A DNA stretch of 42,561 bases from Lachnospiraceae bacterium (GCA_024693135.1 JAILLN010000057.1:1-42561), one strand, 5' to 3'; shown: positions 25,029 to 33,293, numbered from the stretch's first letter. Translations and numbers: made by a program. The notes: generated from the letters alone by a model not told the origin.

Positions 25029-25510
25029 AGCAGAACTACGAAGACGAATTGAATGAAAAAAAGGCAGATGAGCTGCTGCAGAATGTGTTCAAGGCCACCG
25101 GGAAGGAGCCGAATGCCACGCCGCTTAAGAAGCTGGCATCTTATCGGGCAAGCAAGCTTCGGGGACTGAATAATGCAAGGATCCTGGCTATGTTTCTGCT
25201 TGTCCTGGTGCTGATCTCGCCGGTAGCCTTCCGGGACTCCTTCCTGAACAGCCTGACCGGTCCGGTAGTGACGGAGGACCTGTATGTCAATGGAAGGCTT
25301 ACTCTTTTTCTGCGGGATACGGGCTCCGGGATTGACTATGTCCATATCTATGCCAAGACAAAAGATGGAAAGACCGTGCTTCCGGAGAGCGTGAGCCTGA
25401 CGCAGGAATCCGTGACGTTTCTGGTGCCGGAATCGGATCTGGCGATCTTTATTCCCAGCAGGACAGGAAGAACCACTCCGATTTATTTCTCTAAAGGTGA
25501 AGCCAGGTGA
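25025..25510 (+). CDS. Probable anti-sigma factor (single-pass membrane protein)
   Basis: A 161-residue protein with a charged, helical cytoplasmic N-terminus (about 1-50), one transmembrane helix (about 52-70) and an extracytoplasmic beta-rich domain (about 75-155). No zinc-binding anti-sigma motif (HxxxCxxC) is present, so it is not a ZAS-type protein. The identification as anti-sigma rests on the four-base overlap with the sigma gene and on membrane topology. The outer domain, ending in SRTGRTTPIYFSKGEAR, may sense an envelope signal. It ends 16 bases before the minus-strand MshEN-CheX gene. Confidence 0.6.
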   Translation: MKQNYEDELNEKKADELLQNVFKATGKEPNATPLKKLASYRASKLRGLNNARILAMFLLVLVLISPVAFRDSFLNSLTGPVVTEDLYVNGRLTLFLRDTGSGIDYVHIYAKTKDGKTVLPESVSLTQESVTFLVPESDLAIFIPSRTGRTTPIYFSKGEAR

Positions 25511-25526
25511 TGGAAAGAGCGGATGA

Positions 25527-26402
25527 TCATTCCGAAAAGATGAATTCGACTCCGGATTTCTTGCAATAGATCGGAATGTGAAGGGTCCGCCTGCCGGTCA
25601 CGCTGGACAGCTCATCCGCATCCGCATAGCATTGGGGCTCGGCGTCAAAATTCTCGCCTTCCCTGCTGGCCGTGGTAATGAAAAGGCCGTTGATGCAGTT
25701 CAGGAACTCTCCAGCCGCATCATTGATGAACATCTCATCCTCTTCATACTGGTCTCTGGCAAAGCCTTTTGCGATTTCCCGAAGGCCGCCATCGCAGTTG
25801 GAAAAGCCCGTGAAATAAGAACGAGTCCCGATGATATGCTGATACATGCCGGCACAGAGCTTTTCAGAACCGTCTGTCGTATAAGCATCCCCAATGCAGA
25901 TGTCTTTATCTACCAGCCTGGTCATGAGACGGACTCCGATAGAGGCATGGCGCTCAAAGTGAATGGAATGTCCCAAAAGACAGGTCATGACGATGGCAGA
26001 GATGTCGTCGGATTTCATGGCCTCCAGCCGGGCTGTGGTCACGCCATAGTCCTTCTGGTACTGCTTGATGGCACGCTTAAAGCCCGAAGCATCCATCAGC
26101 TTTTCGTCTCCGATGGTCTGCATGAAAAGGATAAAGGAATTTTGCTGCTCGGAAAGGAGAGCCTTGACCTGCACATTCGTCAGATAGCCCAGATCCACTG
26201 CTATATCTCCGAAATGCTTATCGATGGACTGCTGCAGCATATTGACCGTTTCGGCTTCTTCCTCCGTCATCATGCCTTCTGATACGGCAATGGTGCCGAG
26301 CCTTACCTTGGCTTCGGACTGCCGCTTGAGGATGTGGTCCAGCTGATCCTGGGAAAGCAGGTTTTTTCGGACAAAATAATTACCTAAAATGTGTTCAATC
26401 AT
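25527..26402 (-). CDS. Triple MshEN-like repeat protein with CheX-type domain
   Basis: A 291-residue soluble protein. Its N-terminus carries three consecutive 24-residue repeats (residues 5-28, 34-57, 63-86) separated by exactly five residues. They follow the pattern LGxxxV...(hydrophobic pair)...Q, the layout of MshEN cyclic di-GMP-binding domains. Their starts read ILGNYFV, RLGTIAV and HFGDIAV, and each ends in Gln. A helical linker (about 90-125) leads to a C-terminal domain with D228-x3-E232-x2-N235-x20-P256, close to the CheC/CheX/FliY phosphatase signature. It may dephosphorylate a CheY-like response regulator under cyclic di-GMP control. An in-frame extension upstream to 27005 lies over the trigger-factor gene and is not credible. 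No ribosome site precedes the ATG. Confidence 0.75.
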   Translation of the reverse strand: MIEHILGNYFVRKNLLSQDQLDHILKRQSEAKVRLGTIAVSEGMMTEEEAETVNMLQQSIDKHFGDIAVDLGYLTNVQVKALLSEQQNSFILFMQTIGDEKLMDASGFKRAIKQYQKDYGVTTARLEAMKSDDISAIVMTCLLGHSIHFERHASIGVRLMTRLVDKDICIGDAYTTDGSEKLCAGMYQHIIGTRSYFTGFSNCDGGLREIAKGFARDQYEEDEMFINDAAGEFLNCINGLFITTASREGENFDAEPQCYADADELSSVTGRRTLHIPIYCKKSGVEFIFSE

Positions 26403-26408
26403 ATTACA

Positions 26409-26437
26409 AGTATAATATTCCTTGTAGAATAAATCAA
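26409..26437 (-). promoter_or_regulatory. Sigma-A promoter placing the start at the ATG (leaderless candidate)
   Basis: On the minus strand TTGATT (26432-26437) and TATACT (26409-26414) are separated by exactly 17 bases. Six bases follow the -10 box before the A of the ATG at 26402, so the predicted first transcribed base is that A. No Shine-Dalgarno sequence lies between. This predicts a leaderless mRNA for the MshEN-CheX gene. Confidence 0.6.
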
Positions 26438-26494
26438 TGGGTAACTCTTTAATTCGATCTGACCTGTCTGATACTTTAAGTTGGGACAAAGATG

Positions 26495-26503
26495 TGCTAT
26501 TAT
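26495..26503 (+). promoter_or_regulatory. Extended -10 promoter of the trigger-factor-like gene
   Basis: TGCTATTAT (26495-26503) fits an extended -10 box with TG one base upstream. The -35 is weak (TTTAAG at 17 bases). The transcript would start near 26510, giving a 40-base leader with GGAAGGAAG before the ATG at 26550. Confidence 0.5.
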
Positions 26504-26549
26504 GGTAGCAGTGTGCAAAAAAAAGAAGAAGGAAGGAAGATAAGAAGAT

Positions 26550-27638
26550 ATGACTAAGAATAAGCATCACAGATCCCTGGCGGCGGTTCTCATTGGAATA
26601 TGTCTTATATCCGGTCTGACGGCCTGTGGCCAGCAGAAGCCAGCGGAGGACAGCTTCAGCGACATGGAACCGGATAAATATGTGACGTTGGGAGAGTACA
26701 AAGGGCTGGAGATCGATGCGGTCGATACGACGGTAAGCGAAGGTGATATGGAAGAAGCCGTAATGCAGGACCTGGAAGCCGTAGCCGGTACGAAGGAGGT
26801 TACGGGAAGGGCAGTGAAGGAAGGCGATATCGTCAGCATAGATTACGTGGGGAAAAAGGACGGGGTGCTCTTTGACGGGGGTACGGGAAGCTACGACCTG
26901 GAGATCGGGAGCGGTTCCTTCATCGAAGGTTTTGAGGAGGGGATCGTGGGGATGAAGACCGGGGAAACAAAGGACCTTAAGCTGACATTCCCGGAGGATT
27001 ACCACGCAGAGGATCTGGCTGGTGAGGATGTGGTATTTACCGTTTCCTTAAATGGCATACGGGAGCTGAACACCCCCGGGATCAATGATGATGGGATCCT
27101 GGAAAAATTAGGAGAGAAATACGGCAAAGAATTTGAGGATACCGATGCCTATTTTGAAGAGATACGCCAGTCCCTGACCCAGTCAAAGGAGCAGGAAGCG
27201 GAACATGCCCAGAGGACACAGCTTATGCAGCAGGTCTTCGAAAAATCCAAATGTGACACAGAATTTCTGCCGGAATGGCTGGTGAAGAAGAATAAGGAAG
27301 AATATACCAAGAGCATAGAAAGTTTTGCTTCCCAGTATGGGGTATCTCTGGATGATTACATCCAGGCCATGGGCACCGACAAGGATGCCTTTGAGAAGGA
27401 GGCCGAGGAGTACGCTGAGGAAGTGTCAAAGGAGCAGCTGATCATTTCCGCCATCGCAGATGCTGAAAAGATCACGGTGGATCAAAAGGAAGTGGATGAC
27501 TATTATAAGAAATATGCTTCAGACTATGGCGCAGAAGTGGATGAATTAAAGGAAACGCTGGATGAGGATACCCTGCGCCAGTACCTGCTGGGCAAAAAGG
27601 TAGAAGATTTTCTCTTTGAAAATGCAGTGATCAAGTGA
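26550..27638 (+). CDS. Trigger-factor-like FKBP peptidyl-prolyl isomerase lipoprotein
   Basis: A 362-residue protein with a bacterial lipoprotein signal: basic N-terminus, hydrophobic core and lipobox LTAC with Cys26 as lipid attachment site. An FKBP domain (about 88-170) has [17 protein letters not shown] and [17 protein letters not shown]; the C-terminal part (about 175-360) matches the trigger factor/SurA-like chaperone arms, with many acidic helices. The N-terminal ribosome-binding domain of cytosolic trigger factor is missing and is replaced by the lipoprotein signal. The protein should act as a surface-anchored foldase for exported proteins, by analogy with PrsA. It is followed by asnS 14 bases later. 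Confidence 0.88.
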   Translation: MTKNKHHRSLAAVLIGICLISGLTACGQQKPAEDSFSDMEPDKYVTLGEYKGLEIDAVDTTVSEGDMEEAVMQDLEAVAGTKEVTGRAVKEGDIVSIDYVGKKDGVLFDGGTGSYDLEIGSGSFIEGFEEGIVGMKTGETKDLKLTFPEDYHAEDLAGEDVVFTVSLNGIRELNTPGINDDGILEKLGEKYGKEFEDTDAYFEEIRQSLTQSKEQEAEHAQRTQLMQQVFEKSKCDTEFLPEWLVKKNKEEYTKSIESFASQYGVSLDDYIQAMGTDKDAFEKEAEEYAEEVSKEQLIISAIADAEKITVDQKEVDDYYKKYASDYGAEVDELKETLDEDTLRQYLLGKKVEDFLFENAVIK

Positions 27639-27652
27639 TCTGGGAGGGGAAG

Positions 27653-29047
27653 ATGGAAAAGCTGATCGAGATAAAAGAACTATTCCGGAACAGAGAGCAG
27701 TACTTTGATAAGGAGGTCACCGTGGGCGGATGGATCCGTTCCAACCGGGACTCCAAGACCGTGGGCTTTCTGGTACTGAGTGACGGCACCTGTTTTGAGA
27801 CCCTTCAGGTGGTCTATAGCAGCCAGATGAGTAATTTCCCGGAGATCGCAAAGCTCAATGTGGGGACCTCCGTGATCGTAAAAGGTCAGGTGGCGGCTAC
27901 ACCCGGGGCAAAGCAGCCGTTTGAGATCCAGGCATCATCCCTTATGGTGGAGGGGATCTCCACTCCGGATTATCCTTTGCAGAAGAAGAAGCATACGCTG
28001 GAATACCTGCGGTCGATGACCCATCTTCGTCCAAGAGCCAATACCTTCCAGGCGGTATATCGGATCCGGTCGATGATCGCCTTTGCGATCCATCAATTTT
28101 TCCAGGAAAGAGGATTTGTCTATGTCCATACGCCGATCATCACCGGCAGCGATGCAGAGGGAGCCGGGGAGATGTTTCAGGTGACGACCCTTCCCCTGGA
28201 CAATCTTCCGCTGACCCCGGAGGGAAAGGTGGATTATACACAGGACTTTTTCCATAAATCCACCAATCTTACGGTGTCCGGCCAGCTGAACGTGGAGGCC
28301 TTTGCCTGTGCATTCCGTAATGTATATACCTTCGGCCCCACATTTCGGGCAGAGGATTCCAATACGCCGAGACATGCCGCGGAATTCTGGATGATCGAAC
28401 CGGAGATCGCTTTTGCAGACCTTCAGGATGACATGGAGCTGGCAGAATCCATGCTGAAGCATATCATTCGCTATGTGCTGGATAATGCCCCGGTGGAAAT
28501 GGCTTTCTTAAATGCATTCATCGACAAGGGCCTGGTAGAGAGGCTGACCCATGTGCTGGAGTCCAGCTTTGAACGGGTGACTTATACGGAGGCAGTGAAG
28601 CTTCTGGAGAAGAATAATGACAAATTCCAATATAAGGTGAGCTGGGGATGCGACCTGCAGACGGAGCATGAGAGGTATCTGACGGAGCAGCTGTTTAAGA
28701 AGCCGGTCTTCGTGACGGATTATCCGAAGGAGATCAAGGCGTTTTACATGAAATTGAATGAAGACGGCAAGACCGTAGCCGCCATGGACTGTTTGGTACC
28801 GGGGATCGGCGAGATCATCGGGGGCTCCCAGAGAGAGGACGACTGGGATAAGCTTAAGGGCAGGATCGAGGAGCTGGGCATGCGGGCAGAAGATTATGAT
28901 TTTTACCTGGATCTTCGTAAATATGGGTCGGTGAGGCACGCCGGCTTCGGACTGGGATTTGAAAGGGCAGTCATGTATATCACGGGAATGGACAATATCC
29001 GGGATGTGCTTCCTTTCCCGAGGACAACAGGCACGTGTGATCTATAA
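27653..29047 (+). CDS. asnS: Asparaginyl-tRNA synthetase
   Basis: A 464-residue class IIb synthetase that charges tRNA-Asn. An N-terminal OB-fold (about 15-110, [22 protein letters not shown]) binds the anticodon. The catalytic core shows motif 2 in [16 protein letters not shown] and motif 3 in [16 protein letters not shown]. The ATG at 27653 follows GGGAGGGG and is preferred over an in-frame start at 27635 that would overlap the upstream stop. The upstream gap is too short for a T-box leader, so expression depends on the trigger-factor-like gene's promoter. Confidence 0.95.
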   Translation: MEKLIEIKELFRNREQYFDKEVTVGGWIRSNRDSKTVGFLVLSDGTCFETLQVVYSSQMSNFPEIAKLNVGTSVIVKGQVAATPGAKQPFEIQASSLMVEGISTPDYPLQKKKHTLEYLRSMTHLRPRANTFQAVYRIRSMIAFAIHQFFQERGFVYVHTPIITGSDAEGAGEMFQVTTLPLDNLPLTPEGKVDYTQDFFHKSTNLTVSGQLNVEAFACAFRNVYTFGPTFRAEDSNTPRHAAEFWMIEPEIAFADLQDDMELAESMLKHIIRYVLDNAPVEMAFLNAFIDKGLVERLTHVLESSFERVTYTEAVKLLEKNNDKFQYKVSWGCDLQTEHERYLTEQLFKKPVFVTDYPKEIKAFYMKLNEDGKTVAAMDCLVPGIGEIIGGSQREDDWDKLKGRIEELGMRAEDYDFYLDLRKYGSVRHAGFGLGFERAVMYITGMDNIRDVLPFPRTTGTCDL

Positions 29048-29056
29048 GGTATCGAA

Positions 29057-30274
29057 ATGAAACGATTTGCAGGAATGGCGGTAAGCCTTGTGATGGCAGG
29101 GATCCTTGCGGTCACTGCCACGGCGGCGCCGACAAAATCCGAACTGAATAAGGATATCAAAGAGAATAAGGATAAGCTTCAACAGGTTAACGAGGAGATC
29201 GGCGAGATCGAGGAGCAGCAGGAAGAAGCGCAGGCCCAGATGGATGCATCCCAGGCTCTTCTGGTGGCTCTTTTGGCGAATGTGGAGATCCTCCAGGGAG
29301 ATATTGCCAGGAAACAGCTTGAGATGGAGCAGGCTCAGGCGGATTATGACGCGGCCGAGGAAGAGGAGCGCAGGCAATATAAGACCATGTGCGCAAGGCT
29401 CCGCCGGATGTATGAAAACAGCAGCGGTTCCTCAGAATATATCGAGATCCTCATGCAGGCCGAAAGCATTGCAGATGCCATAAATAAGGCAGGATATATC
29501 AATAAGCTCTACGAATATGACCGTACCCTTTTGGTGAATTATCAGGCTGCCAAGGAAGAGGTGGAAAAGCTTCAGGCCCAGCTGGAGGAAGATATGGCTG
29601 AGCTGGAGGAGATCCAGGGAGAATATGAGGAGCAGGAGGCGGCCCTGAACCAGACCATCGAGGAGCAGAAGGAGACCGTGGAAAACTTCAGCTCCAGGCT
29701 TGCGGATGCAAAGAGCGAAGCAAGGGCATACCAGAAAAAGATCGACCAGGATAACGCGGAGATCGCAAAGATCGCGGCAGCCGAAAAAAAAGCCGCAGAA
29801 GAGAAGGCAAGGAAAGCCGCGGAGGAGAAAAAGCGGAAGGAAGCGGCCGAAAATGCAAAGAAGGGGCAGTCCGGGGACAGCGGAGGATCAAAGAAGAAGG
29901 ACAGCGGGGGAGGAGTCGTGGTCGGCGGATCCGGCACAGGAAGCGAGATAGCGAATTATGCCCTGCAGTTTGTGGGAAATCCTTATGTTCCGGGAGGCAC
30001 CAGCCTGACCAATGGCTGCGACTGTTCTGGGTTTACGATGTCCGTATATTCCCATTTCGGCTATTCGATCCCGAGGAATTCCGGAGCCCAGGCAGGCTAC
30101 GGAAAGGCGGTATCTTATGAGGATGCCCAGCCCGGAGACATATTCTGCTATCCGGGCCATGTGGGGATCTATATCGGAGGCGGGCGGATCGTGCATGCTT
30201 CCACCCAGGCGACGGGGATCAAGATCTCCAATGCGTTGTACCGGACAGTATCCACCATCCGCAGGATCGTGTGA
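29057..30274 (+). CDS. Secreted NlpC/P60 peptidoglycan hydrolase with coiled coil
   Basis: A 405-residue secreted wall hydrolase. A signal peptide (about 1-23, cleavage near ATAAP) precedes a long coiled coil (about 27-270) rich in Glu, Lys and Ala, like the regulatory arms of PcsB/CwlO-type proteins that FtsEX controls. A Ser/Gly/Lys linker leads to an NlpC/P60 domain (about 295-405) with catalytic Cys323 in CDCSGF and His368 in PGHVGIY, plus a polar third residue probably at His380. It should cut D-Glu-diaminopimelate-type bonds in stem peptides. It follows asnS by nine bases. No FtsEX genes are in the window. Confidence 0.92.
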   Translation: MKRFAGMAVSLVMAGILAVTATAAPTKSELNKDIKENKDKLQQVNEEIGEIEEQQEEAQAQMDASQALLVALLANVEILQGDIARKQLEMEQAQADYDAAEEEERRQYKTMCARLRRMYENSSGSSEYIEILMQAESIADAINKAGYINKLYEYDRTLLVNYQAAKEEVEKLQAQLEEDMAELEEIQGEYEEQEAALNQTIEEQKETVENFSSRLADAKSEARAYQKKIDQDNAEIAKIAAAEKKAAEEKARKAAEEKKRKEAAENAKKGQSGDSGGSKKKDSGGGVVVGGSGTGSEIANYALQFVGNPYVPGGTSLTNGCDCSGFTMSVYSHFGYSIPRNSGAQAGYGKAVSYEDAQPGDIFCYPGHVGIYIGGGRIVHASTQATGIKISNALYRTVSTIRRIV

Positions 30275-30296
30275 CCTTGGCAATGGGATTTACAAG

Positions 30297-30344
30297 AGCC
30301 GCCAAAGACAGGCATTGACCGGGCCTCCGGGGGGATGGGCGGCT
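30297..30344 (+). other. Inverted repeat in the leader of pilB
   Basis: AGCCGCC (30297-30303) pairs perfectly with GGCGGCT (30338-30344), enclosing a CCGG/CCGG inner hairpin and a G-rich stretch. No T-run follows, so it is not a standard terminator. It lies in the 124-base gap between the wall hydrolase and pilB, where I saw no sigma-A promoter. It could be a structured leader or processing site; no known riboswitch class fits by eye. Confidence 0.35.
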
Positions 30345-30398
30345 TAGAGGATCAATAGGGTTTTCAAATGAAACAGGAGGATAGGGAGTAGTAAGATT

Positions 30399-32102
30399 AT
30401 GGCTTATGGAAGGGGGAGGCTTCGGCTTGGCGATCTGCTGATCAAGCAGCAGGTCATAACAGAGGAACAGCTGACAGAGGCGCTGGGACTGCAAAAGGGC
30501 AGCGGCAAGAAGCTGGGAGAGGTGCTTACGGAAAACGGGATCTGTACGGAGGAGCAGATCGCAGAGGCGCTGAGCCATCAGCTGAATATCGAGAGAGTGG
30601 ATCTGACCGGATTTGAGATCGACAGCCAGATCCTGGCCATGTGCTCTTCTGCATTGGCAAGAAAGCATAGTGCCATTCCTTATATGTTTCATCCGGACAA
30701 TCCGAATGTGCTGAAGCTTGCCATGTCCGATCCCATGGATATGGTGGCGATCGATGACTTTACGATCGTTACGAATCTGCAGATCGAGCCTGTGGTCACC
30801 ACGCCGCGGCAGATCGCCATTGCCATCGACAAGGCTTATGGTACGGCAGACGTTATGGGCGTGGCGAATGCCTATGCCGAAGAAAAACAGAGAGAGCGCC
30901 AGCAGGAAGAGCAGGAAAGGGCTGAAGCGGATGAGGAGATCAACAATTCTCCCATCGTTACCCTGGTAAAGCAGATGATCGACCAGGCAGTCCGGGCAAG
31001 AACCTCCGATATTCATATCGAGCCTTTGGAAAGGACCGTTCGCGTGCGGTACAGGATCGACGGCGCCCTGTATGAGAGGCTGGTATATTCCACGGATCTT
31101 CTGTCTGCCATCGTGGCCAGGGTAAAGATCGTTTCGGGCATGGATATTTCCGAAAAAAGAAAGCCGCAGGACGGCCGCATGACCCAGGTTGTGGATGGAC
31201 AGGAATTTGATATCCGTGTATCCATCCTGCCTACGGTTTTCGGGGAAAAGATCGTTATGCGACTTACTTCCAAGCAGGCTCTTACCAGAGAGAAGAAAAA
31301 CCTGGGCCTGAATCCGGCAGAGATGAAGGTATTCGACCATATCTTAAGCAATCCCCACGGGATCATCCTGGTTACGGGACCCACCGGCTCCGGAAAATCC
31401 ACTACCCTGTATACTGCGCTTTCCGAATTGAACCGGGAAGAAGTCAATATCATCACCGTAGAGGATCCGGTGGAAGCAAATATCAACGGCATTAACCAGG
31501 TGCAGACCAATGTGAAAGCCGGACTGACCTTTGCCTCGGCACTGCGGTCCATTTTGAGGCAGGATCCGGATATCATCATGATCGGTGAGATCCGTGACGG
31601 AGAGACAGCCGGCATCGCGGTACAGGCATCCATCACGGGACATTTGGTCGTCAGCACGCTGCATACCAATTCAGCCGCAGGCTCCGTGGGACGTCTGGTG
31701 GATATGGGCGTGGAGCCTTATCTTCTGGCAGATTCCCTGGTAGGAATCATCGCCCAGAGGCTGGTGCGCCGGCTTTGCCCGAACTGTAAGAAGCCGGTCA
31801 AGCCGGATGCGGACCAAAAGGAGCTGCTGAAGATACCGGCGGATGCGGATGTGACGATCTATGAACCCTGCGGATGTGCGCAGTGTGACAATACAGGGTT
31901 CAAGGGCAGGATCGGTGTGTATGAGATCATGCAGATCTCTCCGAAGCTGAGACATGCGATCTCCCATGAGGCGCAGGCGGAGGAGCTGAAGGAGATTGCA
32001 TTGAGCGAAGGAATGAATACCCTTCGTATGTCTGCTACCAGGTATGTGCTGGAGGGGATCACCAGCATCGCAGAAATGACAAAGGTATCATTTGACAGCT
32101 GA
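30399..32102 (+). CDS. pilB: Type IV pilus extension ATPase PilB
   Basis: A 567-residue hexameric secretion ATPase of the GspE/PilB family that powers pilus extension. The N-terminus holds a tandem MshEN motif: two 24-residue repeats (9-32 and 38-61) separated by five residues, starting RLGDLL and KLGEVL and ending in Gln, the pattern known to bind cyclic di-GMP in MshE and PilB relatives. The core has Walker A GPTGSGKST near 327, an Asp box TVEDPVEA, Walker B DPDIIMIGEIRDGETA and His box. A zinc site is formed by CPNC and CGCAQC. GGAGG and GGGAG elements precede the ATG. Cyclic di-GMP control of the motor is inferred from the motif. Confidence 0.93.
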   Translation: MAYGRGRLRLGDLLIKQQVITEEQLTEALGLQKGSGKKLGEVLTENGICTEEQIAEALSHQLNIERVDLTGFEIDSQILAMCSSALARKHSAIPYMFHPDNPNVLKLAMSDPMDMVAIDDFTIVTNLQIEPVVTTPRQIAIAIDKAYGTADVMGVANAYAEEKQRERQQEEQERAEADEEINNSPIVTLVKQMIDQAVRARTSDIHIEPLERTVRVRYRIDGALYERLVYSTDLLSAIVARVKIVSGMDISEKRKPQDGRMTQVVDGQEFDIRVSILPTVFGEKIVMRLTSKQALTREKKNLGLNPAEMKVFDHILSNPHGIILVTGPTGSGKSTTLYTALSELNREEVNIITVEDPVEANINGINQVQTNVKAGLTFASALRSILRQDPDIIMIGEIRDGETAGIAVQASITGHLVVSTLHTNSAAGSVGRLVDMGVEPYLLADSLVGIIAQRLVRRLCPNCKKPVKPDADQKELLKIPADADVTIYEPCGCAQCDNTGFKGRIGVYEIMQISPKLRHAISHEAQAEELKEIALSEGMNTLRMSATRYVLEGITSIAEMTKVSFDS

Positions 32103-32132
32103 TCGGGTTAAAAACAGCGATAGGGGGAAGAT

Positions 32133-33293
32133 ATGGATTTTACATTGGAAGAAGCCCTGAAGGCTTCCATGGATCGAGGCGTATCGGACGTTCACATATC
32201 GGTAGGAAGGCCGGTCATGTTCCGGATGGACGGGAAGCTGGTAGCCTTGAATGATCATGTGCTGTCGCCAAAGGATGTGGAGGAGCTCCTGCTTCCGATC
32301 CTGAATGAAAAGCTGAGAAACAGCCTGGATACGGATGGCGAGATTGACTTTGCTTATTCCCTGCAGGGGATCGGGCGTTTCCGTCTGAATGTTTTTAAGC
32401 AGCGTGGCACCTACGCCGCGGCCCTGCGTCTCCTTCCCTTCAGCATCCCGGCTCCGGAAAAGCTCAGTATCCCTAAGGCGGTACAGAACATGGTCACGAA
32501 AAAGAGGGGGCTGGTGCTGGTCACGGGACCTACGGGCTCCGGCAAGTCCACGACCCTGGCATCCCTGATCAATGTGATCAATCAGGTCCAGCCGGTTCAC
32601 ATCATCACCCTGGAGGACCCCATCGAATACCTGCATAAATCCCAACAGGCTGTGGTGGTACAGAGGGAGATCGGCCTGGATACCCAGGGCTATGCACCGG
32701 CTCTCCGTGCCGCGCTCCGGCAGGATCCGGATATCATCCTTCTGGGAGAGATGAGAGACCTGGATACCATATCTACGGCTGTGACGGCAGCTGAAACCGG
32801 GCATCTGGTCTTTTCCACGCTGCATACCATCGGAGCGGCCGCGACCATCGACCGTATTGTCGATGTTTTTCCTCCGCACCAGCAGGAGCAGATCCGGATC
32901 CAGCTTGCCATGGTGCTGGAATGTGTATGCTCACAGCAGCTTCTGCCCAGGGCAGACAAGGGAAGGTGTGCGGCATTTGAGGTCATGGTGGCAAATCCTG
33001 CCATCCGCAATCTGATCCGGGAGGGCAAGACCTTCCAGATCCCTTCCATGATGCAGACGAATAAAAAATCCGGCATGATCACCATGGATGATTCCCTCTT
33101 TGATCTGTACTCTGCCCGCAAGATCACGGCAGAGGTGGCGCTGACCTTTGCACAGGATCTGGCTTATCTTTCCCGGAAGATCAATCCGGGCTCGGCCGGG
33201 GCTGTGCCTGGTCCTGGTCCTGGTCCGGGAATGGGCATAGATGACGGCATGGGAATGGGCATGGGAATGGGCATGGGAATGGGCAATTTTTAA
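32133..33293 (+). CDS. pilT: Type IV pilus retraction ATPase PilT
   Basis: A 386-residue retraction motor. Family marks are Walker A GPTGSGKSTTL, LEDPIEYLH, Walker B PDIILLGEMRDLDT, the double His segment FSTLHTIGAA, and the PilT-specific NPAIRNLIREGK motif needed for retraction. After the normal end of the family (about residue 350) comes an unusual low-complexity tail of Gly-Pro and Gly-Met dipeptides ending MGMGNF. AGGGGGAAG precedes the ATG. It lies 30 bases after pilB. Confidence 0.93.
   Translation: MDFTLEEALKASMDRGVSDVHISVGRPVMFRMDGKLVALNDHVLSPKDVEELLLPILNEKLRNSLDTDGEIDFAYSLQGIGRFRLNVFKQRGTYAAALRLLPFSIPAPEKLSIPKAVQNMVTKKRGLVLVTGPTGSGKSTTLASLINVINQVQPVHIITLEDPIEYLHKSQQAVVVQREIGLDTQGYAPALRAALRQDPDIILLGEMRDLDTISTAVTAAETGHLVFSTLHTIGAAATIDRIVDVFPPHQQEQIRIQLAMVLECVCSQQLLPRADKGRCAAFEVMVANPAIRNLIREGKTFQIPSMMQTNKKSGMITMDDSLFDLYSARKITAEVALTFAQDLAYLSRKINPGSAGAVPGPGPGPGMGIDDGMGMGMGMGMGMGNF
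33246..33284 (+). repeat. 12-base tandem repeat encoding the Gly-Met tail of PilT
   Basis: Three perfect copies of GGCATGGGAATG (33246-33257, 33258-33269, 33270-33281) plus a partial fourth lie just before the pilT stop. A separate six-base CCTGGT repeat encoding Gly-Pro is nearby at about 33207-33222. Copy number is likely to vary by replication slippage and remains in frame. Confidence 0.9.

Noticed and set aside
26403..27005. Upstream in-frame extension of the MshEN-CheX gene to a start at 27005
   Set aside because: It runs antisense through the trigger-factor-like gene, adds no family-like sequence, and a sigma-A promoter lies just before the ATG at 26402.
27620..27652. T-box leader before asnS
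   Set aside because: The gap is 14 bases and contains only the ribosome binding site.
30275..30398. Cyclic di-GMP riboswitch upstream of pilB
   Set aside because: The conserved GEMM-I and GEMM-II sequence blocks were not found in the gap; only a simple inverted repeat is present.
30219..31340. 373-codon open frame on the minus strand
   Set aside because: It is antisense to pilB and its leader, with no ribosome site and shadow-like composition.
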